DNA of 64,000 nucleotides, taken from positions 25,296,001 through 25,360,000 of the forward strand of contig CM060733.1 of NCBI GenBank assembly GCA_030704615.1. Direction: 5' to 3'. Shown piece after piece: positions 11,637-24,000 of the stretch (positions within the stretch are counted from its first letter, which is position 1; the number at the start of each line of letters is the position of its first letter). The notes below the pieces were generated by a model, which made no database searches, had not been told where the DNA came from, and saw only the letters and a program-made list of their open reading frames with translations. Origin of the DNA: Takakia lepidozioides (Eukaryota; Streptophyta; Takakiopsida; Takakiales; Takakiaceae). The position numbers and the translations under genes were made by a program.

Positions 11637-13350
11637 CACCCCATGTACTCTACTCCTGCGCAACTCGGAAGATTTTGAGACCATAAAACGGCGTGATGGC
11701 GCCTTACTTGGGTGAACAGCATGCTTCGGATGTATGTTGAGAGATCCTGATAAACAAAGTGGGAAAGAATGTACTCATAAGACGATGTTTGCCACGGTAG
11801 CCTTAGGGCCATAGACCCTGAACCCAGTTTGGGCGGAACAAAAGACCAAAAACTATCTTTGAAAGGGGCTCGATCTGGTAGTGACTTACCTGAACAAATG
11901 AGGGAAGAATAATGGACAGACATTCCCAATGGTGCCTTACGCCCCAAACTGCAACACTTGTTTTGGCCGATGGTTGTAGAACAGTTACATGAATGACTAA
12001 CTACAGGATTCTCATCTCTTCGAGTGCAGGCACCACGCAAAGCCCAGAAGATGTGAGAATAAAAGTTGGGCCCCCGCAACTGGTTGGCAGCAAACATGAC
12101 AGCCAGTGGAACATGAAGGTACAGAGCAGGGAGCATGCTGCAGGCATTGACAAACTGAGGCTCTCATCCTGGATTCATCTTCCCTGCCCCTCTGCATTTT
12201 CTAGGCAGTCTCTCATCTCCAACCTCCATCCTACCCTTGTAATCTTATTGTGGTCAATCTGCGGTTCACCTGAGATCTATCACCTGCGTTCTGAGTACGC
12301 AATCCAAGGTCATTTGAATCTGTTCATGCTGCGCAAAACAATGGCATTGTTAAAAGCTGGCAGTAATTTTCGTTAGAAGCTACGTTGAGAAAAATTGAAG
12401 CCAATAGTAGCAAGAGAGGAGGGACTCACAAAAATACCTCTTGTTTGGCCTCCAATGATAGGGGGTTCAAGGATGTGACCACTTCCGCAGAGGTCCGAGT
12501 GAGGAGAAACACTATTTCAGGTCATATGGCCAACAACGTGCTCCCAAGGACTCCAAACACTGAATAAGCGGGTGGAGATAGGTACTAGCAGTTCACCAGG
12601 CAAATGGCTGAAATGCTCCCCTCACACTCCTTGGCAGCCTGAATGTGGCAAAAATTCCCTTGGGCAACCACTGAACGTATCCCTGTTCTTACATGCAAGA
12701 ACAAGTGATTGCCTCAAGTGAAAATGCTCTGTCCAGTCATCTTTTGTCAGGAGGTTTTTAAGTGGAGAGACAACGACACATTTTGCAGGCACATGAAGCA
12801 TGGTTCAAATTTTGTTGTATGCAGGTTTGATTTTGGAAAGCAGAAGAAGAGGACATTTAAAGTAGGGAAAAGAAGGAAGGTCCAGGTGAAGCTTTCTGCT
12901 AGTAAGAAGGCTAAGGCCCTCTCAAGCCATGGAAATTGATTCCTGAACTCAAGTGTTGCAGAAACCCTTATTTTAGTCCAGTTCAGACAAAGACGTGTGG
13001 TTATGGTCCATCTGGAATGATACTTTTCATGTTGAAAGCTTGACAAATGAACTCAAATGTGCACACGTGACAGTGTGTAATTGGCTGCTTCACCACATCA
13101 GGATAGTAATGTTGTCTGTTCATCACTTGATGATCCCAGGTGGTTGGTGCCAGCTTACTTGAACAACGCCATTAGAAGGTCCATGGTGCAGGTTCACTGG
13201 ATTTTGAAAAGCTGGAAGTGTAGAAATACAAGGAATTTGAAACAAGCTGCAACTGCATTCTTAGTAGTCATCATGTGTTCAGAATGACCAAAAACTCCCA
13301 GGTGGCAGGTTCGTAATGTCTGGGCAGCTTACAGGTCATGTTACCCCAGG
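11637..13350. repeat. Broken duplicate (copy B) of the RUS3/lysine-rich locus
   Basis: 11,637-12,718 matches 3,764-4,890, including RUS3 exon 4 on the minus strand (here DLSTYIRSMLFTQ at about 11,697-11,735). From 12,722 the sequence jumps to the equivalent of 6,060-6,760, including exon 3 of the lysine-rich gene (KKRTFKVGKRRKVQVKLSAS, 12,845-12,905). RUS3 exon 3 and the promoter with both first exons are missing. A segment of about 130 bp near 11,765-11,900 is extra. Introns are retained, so this is a DNA-level duplication and not a retrocopy. It cannot encode either protein. Confidence 0.85.
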
Positions 13351-14751
13351 GAGCTGAGCCTGATCCCTTTATCTGGGACATCTATTCTGTGTGTGATACT
13401 TTGATAGGGCTCTTTCACATTAACCTTGAAATTCTTTCCAAGTAGTACTCTGGATCAAAAGTAAAAGTCCTACAAAGACCAGTTGAGCTGAGAAACATTG
13501 TTCTGTCAGGGGTAATAGCATTAGTTCCAGCAGCATCCTCATCCACGTTTATGATGCAGGAACAAGGTAGGTCAAGAATGTCAAATGTGTTTTCATTTTT
13601 TTTACCTAAACCAGTTTTGATGTCCATGCAATTTCTACTTCTCCTGCAGAGAGCCCACCTTCTTGTCTAACTCCTACTAGTGCATGTCTTTCCTAATGTT
13701 ATCTTGTTTGGCACATATTGTAGGTCTTCATCTTTGTAGTGGCAGAGAGATTTGGAAGCCAGCTAAGCCTGCGTGGATAGTGTGGCCATGTTTATCACAA
13801 TCTCCAGCATTTGTGGCTCATTTCCTATTCTACAAGCAAAGTGGGCACAACAAAACCGCAGTTCTCCCCATAAGTTTTCTACCTTCAATGCTAAGCATTA
13901 GAAGAAAAGAGACTAATAGCCAAGCCGGCAGGGAAGTGACAGCATGTGTGGGAAATTCTTCCAACCAGGGACATTCACCCTAAACCGGACCCGCCCTCCC
14001 CCTCTGTCTGATGTGGTTGTCTCTTAACAAAGCTCTCCTGGGCAGGGGATTTCTTCTTTTTAGGCTCAGGCATTTCTTTCATTTGGTTCCCAGCATTCAA
14101 AGGATCCGTGGGGTTTCTCATCTTTTACCTTCTCAAACTCCCATGGCACCTGCATTATCAGGTCCATTGGGGTTGACATAGATATGTGCCTCTCATGAAA
14201 ATGATCCAAAGTCTTGGAATTCATGAACTCAAATTCTCTCCTTCCTGTCTAGACATGGGCATGGGCATCTGAATTTGTGTTCTATTCTTCAGTAAGTGGG
14301 ACCTGGTTCATAGCGAGTTGTTCCATCAGCTCCTCTAGACCAGACAACTGCAGATGCATTTTTTACATACTCCAACAAGCCAGCCTCATCCCAACCAAAA
14401 CATTCGCGAACAAGCATCTAAAATCACTCCAAATCGTTTGTGTTCATTAGAACAAGCTATCACAGCTTTTGCATCAATGGAACATACTTTTCGATTCTCA
14501 AATTAATGTGACAAAACGATATTGTTTTCTAAATATTCTCTGAATTCAATTTTATTTATAAAATGCCTATAAAATGCCTACTAAAACGGTACCCATCTGT
14601 CATATGCACGTGTAAAACTCTTGTTCATGTAGAAGACGAGTCTTGCTAATCGGATGGAGAATGCTAGGTAAGTAAGTTAGGCAGATATGCTTAATCCCAA
14701 TACCTCCTCTAACGTATCCTTGTGCGCTACCATTGAGCTACCAATATACCA
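13351..14751. other. Intergenic, nothing recognised
   Basis: The first 300 bp resemble the tail of the duplicated locus (compare 6,760-7,000). The remainder shows no convincing ORF, repeat or RNA gene. Confidence 0.4.
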
Positions 14752-15309
14752 TTAACCCTTAAACGCCCAGTGCCATAGTTTGACTTTTTCAGAAAACATG
14801 ACCCCTTAAGTGAAAAAAAGGTGTAACTTTCAGAAAATCAACTGTTTAAAGAACTTGACCGCACATTAGGTGCGTACCTTCCTCCTGCATCCACCTGCCG
14901 AATTTGAGGCCAATCAGCCCCAGATCCACAAAATGCCACCGTTGAATGTGGGCCCCATTATTGGGGCCCTTTTGAGAAACATATTCATTTTTGGTAATTT
15001 TTTAAAGATTTGAGTGACGGGATCAAATGGGATTGAGGCGAAATTAGCAGGGTTTCATCCCCTTGAGATCCCTCATCCCACGTGTGACTAATGAAACAGC
15101 AAAAATTACCTTTATCAAATCGTGACCCCCCCTCTTGCATGCTTTGCAACTTGGCAGATCCAAGGCAATCGGGCAATGAATCTTGGTGTGCCAGGTGCCC
15201 AAGAACACTATATTTTTTTTTCACACAATTCCATGGAGAATGCAAAAAGTTATTCAGATTTTTTGTAAACCCAAAGCCCGAAACGGGCTACTGGGCGTTT
15301 AAGGGTTAA
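14752..15309. mobile_element. TTAA-type MITE 1 (piggyBac-like ends)
   Basis: A TTAA duplication (14752-14755 and 15306-15309) brackets inverted ends CCCTTAAACGCCCAGT / ACTGGGCGTTTAAGGG. TTAA target sites and CCCT termini are typical of the piggyBac superfamily. There is no transposase ORF, so it is non-autonomous. It is about 550 bp long and abuts the TA-type MITE at 15,341. Confidence 0.7.
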
Positions 15310-15340
15310 GCAACCATGGTATATTACTTGGATGAACATA

Positions 15341-16053
15341 CCGTAGTTGGGAGGCTGATCTGGCACTAAATAATTAGAAATGAATCTGCCTCATAATTAA
15401 GTGAAAATTTAGAAAAAAAAACTGCCGAAATTCCAGAAACTTTATAAAAAAAATGCCTAAAATCTCAAACAAACTCCAAATATCAAATCTCCAAATGCAT
15501 GTTTCAAGGCATAAAGCTCTAGGAGAATATTTTCCTTGGCTCTGAGAAATCCTCGAATAATTGGCTGAACAATCACTGCATTTGATGATTGACCAGATGC
15601 TCTCATGGCTCTTAACAACCCACATAATTTATTTTTATTTTTATATTTTGAAAAAAAGGAAACACGTGGGAGCGACAGCTCACAAAACCTACCCCTTGGT
15701 AGTGAGAGGAGAAAATAACCTCTTTGGTTTATGCGCCATGGAGGCGAATGAGTGGGACACCACCTAGAAACCATACCACAGCCCGTCAGTAGCAAGATTT
15801 GACCCAGAATCATCTGGGTGCCACTTAGTGCACTTAACCATCTGAGCTACTGACCGTTGGTACATAATTCTCTTACCACATCTGGTACAGTAGATAGGGC
15901 AAGTTCATGCAGGGAGTCACCGCCGAGTTACTTAACATCTCCTCGTGGCATTGCTGTAAAATCTAGAAATTTCCTTAAGTTGTGCCGGAGTGTTTTGTTG
16001 TAAATAAAATAAATATTCTGCACTTCACTGCCGGATCAGCCTTCTCACTACGG
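15341..16053. mobile_element. TA-flanked TIR element, copy 1
   Basis: The ends CCGTAGTTGGGAGGCTGATC and (inverted) CCGTAGTGAGAAGGCTGATC are flanked by TA on both sides, which suits a Tc1/mariner-like MITE. A second copy in opposite orientation lies at 45,459-46,899. This copy contains a SINE (15,628-15,860) and an undisturbed TTAA (15975-15978) at the point where copy 2 carries a TTAA-type MITE. Confidence 0.7.
15628..15860 (-). mobile_element. tRNA-derived SINE S1
   Basis: On the minus strand a tRNA-like head has a perfect pol III A box (TAGCTCAGATGG, 15838-15849) and a B-box-like GGGTCAAATCT (near 15,795-15,805). A body ends in an A-rich (AAAAAT)n tail at 15,628-15,650. A related copy is at 46,394-46,624. 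Confidence 0.7.
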
Positions 16054-16161
16054 TACTTTAATGTATAGTACTATCCAAGAACAAGTAGCGTGATAGATCC
16101 TTACCTTAAATTTTACTTTTTAATCTAAATAAAACTGCATATGTAATGAGAATTGCATTCC

Positions 16162-17870
16162 CTAACTTGTGCACAAGTTTGATAGACTCGTACCTTTTCC
16201 AAATATTGTCGACATATGCAGGGGTCCAAAGAGTGCATCCATGATTGACCCCATCCATTTTCTCCATTTTCCCCGCATCCAAGGGGGCATCATGCGATTC
16301 AGTGCCAGCAACTTTAGCCTATAAGGTATGTGCACCACCTTTACGTTGTGAAGTCTTCCCGAATCGTACACATTGGGATCCTTCATCATCCATCAGAAAG
16401 GTCATGAAATAAATCAGGTTTTTCAATTATTTGAATGTGCAATACCCATTGTATGCTTAAAAGACATTGTAGGGAACTTGTAAATTATAAAATACCATAC
16501 CTACCTGCTACCACAATAAATAAGTCCAGAAACACAGGTTTGATAGGCTCGTACCTCTACCAACTCTTTCAATATCTCCAGGTGTTCATAGAATACAGCC
16601 AGCTCCAGAACCCTCAGCTGTGGTCCATAGCGGCTCGAATCAGCTTCCTCACCGTTTGCACTTCGCCCACACTCAACGTTCAAATCAAAACCTGGCTGAC
16701 GGCATAGTAATCTAACAAAACTGACCTCGTTGTGGATCACAGCCAAGTGTAGGGCCGTCACGGTGCTACGAAATAACTTTGTATTCCACGGACCCTTGAC
16801 TCTAACTGGACGGAATTCTGCGTTCAAATCTGTCATCCGATCGTCCAAGAGGGCCTCAACCACGCCGAATGTAGACCCATATTGGACAACAGTGCGATGC
16901 AAAGGTGTTCGTCCTGCACCATCGCGTGCATTCACACACTCTGCGTACTCCTCTCCTTCAGGAATTAGCCAGAGAAGAAACTTCACGTTGCTTGCACACC
17001 TTTTGGCAACCGCAACGTGCAGCGGAGTCATGCTTCGGCAGTCTTGCAGTTTGTAAAGAGAACGTAAAAGATCGAATTTGCGGTCACTAGGCCGCCTCAT
17101 TTCAGGTTTGTAATTATCTATCTTACTCCTCATGTATTCATACTCATCCTGCTGTCGAAGAAACTTGACGCTCCAGAGGCATCAAAGACATAGTCTTCCC
17201 TTCGAGCATCCGCCCTTGCCTTCAACTATGCTCCACATCATGAATCGAGACTCACTCGAGAGAGAAGACTCCGGCCAAAGCCGGCATAACTAAGAGTCAC
17301 TTCGCCTTACGGCTACTGCTCCTTTTCGGGGGTGGGCCCTATGAGATTCACTCGTATGAGAAGCACATGCGCGATGAAACTCATACTCGTCCCCACCGCT
17401 TAAGGAACGTAAACGATCCAACAATTCAGGGTCAAACTGGTACACTCCATGGTCAAACTGGAGCTTTTCCTCTTGTAATCCCCGAATCCCCTTGTGGCAT
17501 TAACAATGTTGAGCATTAAGAGCATTTTAACAATTTTTTGATTCCCCGATGACTGTTGCAATCACCAGTGCTGTCTGACCACATGAATCATCGACTACCT
17601 CGAGTAGTTCCCCGAGAGTCAAATCCGCATTCTCGAGTAGTTCCACATCAGATGGTGGTCGCACATGCTCCACTAGCTCTTCGGAACTTTCGATAACTAC
17701 CTTGTGCAATGCGGTGCGGTTCTTAGAACCTATTTGTTTCAGCTACCCACTTTTATCGTTCGATTCCGTCAAGAGCCGTATCACCTACCTCAGTACATTC
17801 GCTTTTTTCAATAGCCTTAAACCACTCCGTCTCTGGAGATGCCTTATCGCGCACCTCACTTCGGTAAGCT
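16162..17870 (-). pseudogene. Ankyrin-repeat protein gene, fragmented
   Basis: The main exon, about 16,555-17,156, encodes ankyrin repeats (SMTPLHVAVAK, GAGRTPLHRTVVQYG, TVTALHLAVIHNEVSFVRLL), ending at a GAG|GTACGA donor. Further upstream, 17,490-17,710 encodes another repeat (DDSCGQTALVIATVIG) whose frame is broken by one extra A in an A-run near 17,532; without it the canonical K-I-V-K-M-L-L helix follows. A short upstream exon (ETEWFKAIEKSECTE) ends near 17,800. Immediately beyond it, at about 17,850, sits the gag-containing LTR fragment. A paralogous piece with the same GTACGAG...CTATCAAAC junction lies at 16,190. The partners and role of this protein are unknown. Confidence 0.6.
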
Positions 17871-19250
17871 CCCCTTCAAGTCATAGTTACTCGCTTTGAT
17901 GCGCGCGCCTAACTCCCAAACTGGCCGTTGGGCCATGTGCCCGGGCTCCCCGCAATTAAAGCACACTCCATCGAAGGTCGCCTTTTGTCCGCCATAAGCC
18001 GTCGCACCTGACTTTCCTTTCGGTACATCGGGTGCGGTCTTGACGTGTAAAGGCCCTCCCTTCGATTTCCAAGTGCCATTGTTGCCGCGTGGCCTATCCC
18101 ACTTCTTTTCAGGTCGGAAGAAGTCACCCTCCCGCCGAGCCTTCTTGTGGTTCAGCTCCATACGGCCTTGTCTTTTGCCCATAGGGACATCCGAGAAACA
18201 GTCAGCCCTCTCAATTGCCTCGTTCAAAGTCTTAGGTGGTTTCTCCTCCAACTTCCGCCTCGCCCATGGGGCCAGTCCTGCTACAAAATTGAAGACCATT
18301 TCGGGTTCTGCCATGTCCGCGACTTTGAGCAACAGCACATTGAAAGCCTGAACATATCCCCGAATGTCATCCGTTTGCTTAAAATTCCTCATCTTGTCCC
18401 GGGCGAGCCAGGACGTGTTGAGGGGCACGAATTGTCTTCATAAGTTCTTTGAACCCACTCCAGCTCAAGGTTTCCGGGTTTGGACCTTGGTCGTGAAGGC
18501 GTTTCTGCCACCATTGTTGAGCATAGCCCCTCAAATAGGTGGGAGCCACTTCCACCCGATCCTCGTCACTCAACTTGGCCGCCCGGAAGTACTGCTCTAG
18601 CTCTAAGAGCCAGGTGTTGAGTGCCTTCCGATTTCGGACGCACTTGAAGGTGTCGGGTTCCTTAGGCTTCACCTTAAACTTTGCCTTAATGGAAGTGACA
18701 TTAGCCGCCTTCAACACGTCTTTCAACGTCCCGCCAAACTGCGCCAGCAACCCTTCCCAAAAGGCTGCTGGCATGGGAGACATCTGTTGGTCTGCCGGAG
18801 CCTCCGGGGTGTCCTCGGGCTCCGACTCCTCAGATTCCACCCGTTCTTGAGCGGTCTCGCTTTCGAAAGCATGAATCGCCTCCTCAAATTGCCACTTGGG
18901 TGACACGTCGCCCCCATCGGGCTCACCAGGATCATCATCTTTGGGCGTTCCGCTTTCGCTTTGGCTTGCCCGACCCCATGATGAGGCCGATCTCAAGGAC
19001 AATCGCGTACTGAACTCTAAGCTCTGATACCAAGTGTCACGCACCTCACTTCGGTAAGCTCCCCTTCAAGTCATAGTTACTCGCTTTGATGCGCGCGCCT
19101 AACTCCCAAACTGGCCGCCGGGCCAACTCGGAGCTTCGGCTGCTCATCGGGACATAACGGTCCCCCTTTGCTCCTCCACGAGACTCTCTCTCAATTTGGG
19201 CCAAGTGGAAATTCCCTTTGGTCGATGGCAGTCCGGAACAGCTCCCCACA
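17851..19250 (-). mobile_element. Ty3/gypsy-type LTR retrotransposon fragment (gag only)
   Basis: On the minus strand, gag runs from 19,044 to 17,930. It has an acidic N-terminal part, a retrotransposon-gag core (LNTWLLELEQYFRAAKLSDE, YAQQWWQKRL, MPLNTSWLARDKMRNFKQ) and a CCHC knuckle (CFNCGEPGHMAQ). One frameshift lies near 18,425. A primer binding site for initiator tRNA-Met (TGGTATCAGAGC on the minus strand, 19021-19032) precedes gag. An 85-bp segment, nearly identical at 17,853-17,937 and 19,040-19,125, is the end of the LTR. The second copy joins gag directly after the knuckle, so protease, polymerase and most of the 3' LTR were deleted. Confidence 0.8.
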
Positions 19251-20332
19251 CCTTGGTCGCTTTCTGGCTCGCACGCTTACTCACTAGTTTTGGGTCACCA
19301 ACGGGCTTGCACCGTTCTCGGAGTTACTACTCCCTGTATATACTTCTGTGACTGTCCGCAGGGGTTTCACAAACAACCATGCCATTTTATGGCGAACCAC
19401 CACGAAAACCCTCGACTCCCGGTGATGAGTCGCGGTGAGTCTTGGCCCACCCACCACGGTCCCATTGGACCGTGATGAGTCCCAAGACTCCCCACGACTC
19501 CCATCACAAGGTCTCCGCCCCCATGGTGAGTCCTATGCCACCCCCACTAAGTCCCACTAAGCTACCACCACCCCTCGTGGAACCACCCCCACCGCAACCC
19601 GGTGTGCGGGGCTCCACCTAGTGAGCGCCTCTGCCTCTTTGAGTGCCTTGGGCACTCAATGGTGCTTCAGGCCCCGCATCTATTGTTGCCACTGCCCCCA
19701 CCACAGGGGCAGCCCCTCTCGTGTCCCGACCCCCTGCCCTCAAGGTAAAGGGCCGCGACATGCCTCCACAAATTTGCTAGCCACTGCAGGCCCACTAAGT
19801 ACTGCACCTTTGTCAGACATTGTCTCTGAGAAATGATGATTTGTTTTGAACGCTTGAAGTTCAGACTAGGAAAACAAAAGTGCATCTGTCACTTCGATAG
19901 ATGGAAGAGTAGACTTCCAGCTCAGCCTTGGCCTTCGAACACTCCTAGGGAATGCAAGAGATGAAGCGGATCGTTAGTCGACTACAACAGTTTTAACAAA
20001 AAAAAAAACGTGAACTTATATAACGTTTTCTAGACGTAGATCGATTGCACCCAATCGAGACCCAATCCATGCAAACGATTCGGGTCAGCGTCTCCAACAT
20101 TTCATAAATGACACTGCAGGATATTTCAAGATATCCATGATATATATATGCTATATGTGAGCACAAGCAGAAAAAGTGGGGACTTGATATCTTTTGAAAT
20201 TATTTAGAGAGAATGCTAGAACATTTTCCGTGCACATTGCAAATGGGTCGGGAACGGAAGGATATAGGCAGTTTGCAGAACTATTGATTTTAAGAAGCTC
20301 GAGCAAACTTCTACGAGTACCAGGGATGCCTC
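19126..20332. other. Remaining LTR-like C-rich sequence and unassigned spacer
   Basis: 19,126-19,830 is C-rich with many CCAC/TGAG repeats, and is probably the body of the 5' LTR of the gag fragment. Its outer end was not located. Nothing is recognised in 19,850-20,332. Confidence 0.35.
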
Positions 20333-20534
20333 GGCGTGAGCCTGGTCACGTGAGCGCGTGAGCGCAACTGCGCTCACGCCACGTCACCTTGCGCAAATGC
20401 CACGTCACGGGGCTCAGTCCACGTCATCACACGTGAAGGCCGAGTCACCACGCGCCCAGAAAGAAGTGGAGTGTATTCCCGCGGATTGGCACCCTTTACC
20501 GCGGAAACAAGCTGGACGACATAATAAAAGGCAT

Positions 20535-20890
20535 TGAATAAAGGATGGATGAATGTACAGTTGGATGATAAACAGATGGATGAGTGTGAAAAATGTATGT
20601 AGATGGATGAATGACGGATGGATAAGAGTAAAATGGATGAATGTATAATGGATGTTGAGCAATGACAAAAATTCATGACAGGAAGATGCATGACCAAATC
20701 TTTTGACGAATGCACAAAGTATATGAAATGAGTGTGGAAGGTTTGTGGGGTGGATTAAAGAGTACAGAGGATGAATGTACAATGGATGTTGTACAAAGGA
20801 AGCTTTCATGAATGGAGCACGCATGAATACAGTGTAGATGAATGCACAATGGATATGAGAAGAGTCAGGAAGGTTTGTGAGATGGATTCA
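20535..20890. repeat. Degenerate GGATGAATG minisatellite
   Basis: Irregular tandem copies of ATGGATGAATG and longer units such as GAATGTACAATGGATGTTG fill this stretch. It is subterminal in the candidate Mutator-like element; no equivalent was seen at the right end. Confidence 0.7.
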
Positions 20891-21017
20891 TACATATAGC
20901 AATTTAAACGAAAGTTGATTCTGTGATTATTATTTGTTCTAAAGGAACAACTACGGTGGAGGAAGGGGATTCAACGTTTTCCAGATAATATGAAAATGAA
21001 TATTAAAAGAATACAGT

Positions 21018-24000
21018 TCAGTCTGACTCAGAGTCAGTACAATGTATCCCCTCTTCCTCTGCATCTAAGTCTAAGTATTTTAGAACACCGGATCCACGCT
21101 GGATACACCTACGGCTGGCCACTAAAAAGTCAGGGGATAGGGACTCGGCCGCGTGAAGTGCCATTGCTTCGGCATAAACAGGAAGCAGAAAATTGGAAAG
21201 GGGGCTGTCGAAAACAGACTCGCCAGAAATGACTGTATCTCCTGAAGATCCACCGCTGCCTTTCCTGAAAGACAGCCTGAAAAAGTTATTACTGTAACTT
21301 TGATGTTATCGAGAAATTGAGTATGACTCCCAAAGAGGGTTTAGCACTTACTCACATGAAAAGTCGTTGTCGACCTGCTTATCTTCGGGATCGTCATCAT
21401 TTCGAATTTGAATCCGATCAGTCTGTGTGCCTGAAGTGGAGCCAGACAAAAGGGGGAGGAGCACTGTGTTGTAGAGGTCAGAATCACCCTCCATGCCAAA
21501 AAGGCTTCTTCCGCCTGCCTTGCATGCGTGGTAAGTTGCTCCTGCACCAGACAGGAGAACATGAACAGTTTGGAGGGGGGGATTTAAGCAGATGAAACTG
21601 TTGAAAGGAAACCAATTCGGAAGGGAAAAAACGAACCTGTGGACACAGAAAGATCGACCACCCGTGCAGAGCGGTGGCTGCATGACTCCAGCAGTATTTG
21701 CATGAATGCTGGTGACTTTTCCTTTGCACCTCTCCAGGGAGTGCCATCTGGTCTCTTCAGAGTCTGACTGGACTGCATGAAGTTGTACAAAATGTCATCG
21801 ACATGGGGCTCATAGGGGGGGTTGACGAAACAACCCTGGTCAGAAATCTCAAAGCTGCGGATGGAGGATGGTGTCTTTGATGTGCGAATCCTCCGCAGGC
21901 AGATCGCCTCGAACATCCTCGTCTGGCAAAGATAGCAGGTTAGTGTGGTAAACACAATCTATAGTGGAAGTGTGTACATCGGCTATTCAGAACTCTGACA
22001 CAAAAAAATCATGAATCGTTGATGATCGGTGTCGATCATAAAACATTCTACTAGAGTGGAGCTGCAGAGAAAATTGAAACTCATGATCAAAGCACAAGCA
22101 GAAGGGAGACGGCATACCAGCTGACCAGGGAAACCCCCTTTCACAAGGTAGAGGCTGTTCACACAATTCCATGTGCGCAAAACTTCAAACCCTGAAGACT
22201 TGAGGTATGATGCCAATGCCCGACGACTATCATTGTCACATGACTGAAAAAGCAGAAGTGTCCCTGCATCAGAGAGGAAATTGTTACAGAACCCGAACAC
22301 CCAACTCCAGTAGTTGTCCTCGAATTTGTTCCAGCCTGGCGTCTTGCCCTTTGGAAGAACTTCTGGCACAGCCTGGCCATCCGGGATGTCGAGAATGACA
22401 ATGTCGGCCGCATAAGTTTTCTGCACACCGCACACGAAGGTGGGACCTGTGCTCACCTGCAACAGACATGTTTTTTATAAGAACGATGGCAAGAATGTTT
22501 TCAAAGAACGAGACTGAAATACTGCCAACGAAACTTTCAGAGAAAAAGGAAAGAAACTGGAATTCTCACCAGATTGAGGAATGAGATTATATTGTCCCAG
22601 GTAGGGGATGGCACCCCAGTGTATCCTCTCTTTCGACTCTGCATCATCGAAAGCCAACCCTCATTAACAATTTTCATCTCTCCTGCTGAATCAGAACGGG
22701 AAGGGTGTGGCTTGGCATCGAACACGCACTGAAGAGTGCGGGTATATCTTCCAGCAGTAAAGTCCTGCCCACTCTCCATCTCCTTTTCATTCTCCTTCCC
22801 CTTGTCCTTTTCCTTCTCTTTGGACTTGTCTTTGTCCTTTGGCTTTGCTGGTGAGATGGCTATGACATCAACAGCCTTGTCTTTTGGTTTGCGGCCCGCC
22901 TTCTTTCCCTTCTGCGGCGTTCCCTGAGCATCAGGCTCCTTGGCAGCCAAGGTTGCTATGTTTCGTTGATACTCTTCGTCAGTCAAAGGCGCCAGCATCT
23001 CAGCGTTATTGTTCAAGTATTTCATATGCTGTTCTTGAAAGGTCGTGTGCTCAGGTGGGCAGTCAAGGTACCACCCACAGTCTCTGAAGTGAGAAGGACT
23101 CCAGTCCTTCAATATCCCTGCAGTATACATGGTTGGATCGTTTGCAGGGTCCGACCACATGTCAAGATAGTCGGGAATTCCGCTCAGGTGATTTCCTTCC
23201 ATAAGCACATATTTCGTGTACCTGAAAAAAGGAGATAAATCCCAACCCACAAAAGCGCTCAGTGAGTAAGATGCAAGTAGAACAGAAAGAATAAAACATA
23301 GATTGAAATGGCTCTGACAACTGCTCCAAGGACCTTTCAGGACCACACTACTGCTCCAGATATGAATGTCGTCAACGCCATTCAGAACATTCCATTCAAT
23401 GACACTGTAAATACATCCTAATCCAGGTGAATGCAAATAATCGTTTAGAAATGACACAGACATAGAAGTGAATGTCGTCAACGACATTCAAGAATGAAGC
23501 CAAATTATTACTTAAATGAAGCAAAATCACAGGATGGAAATCAAAAAATTGAGTAAGGAACCCTCCAGGAAAACTCAATGCACATTCATAACGAACCTAT
23601 CACTGAGGACCTCACAACATCACTGTATGTGAATGGCGTCAACGCCATTCACAAAAATACAAAAAAGAAACCAATTACTTAGCTCCCAATCCATGTAAAT
23701 TGAATTTGTCGCTGTTGAATAATACAGACACAGCTGTGAATGTCGTCAACGACATTCACTTTGGATTTCTTAAAACAGAGCTTATCAAGCCTCCACATTC
23801 ATCGCAAGAGGCAAAAACAATGCAGAACAACTGAATGTCTGCATTGACATTCAGCAAAATGAAGTGAGGAACCCTCACTGTAACCTCTATGGACATTACA
23901 AAAATTTAAATAACTCTGAGGACCTCTCAACAACTCCGTATGTGAATGTCGTCAACGCCATTCAAGGACATTATCAATTCTAATCAGGGACAATATAATT

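Noticed and set aside
15838-15849. Functional tRNA gene
   Set aside because: The A box is perfect but the acceptor and anticodon stems do not form and an A-rich tail follows, so it is a SINE head.
20404-20824. Histidine/serine/isoleucine-rich minus-strand ORFs
   Set aside because: They are translations of the GGATGAATG minisatellite.
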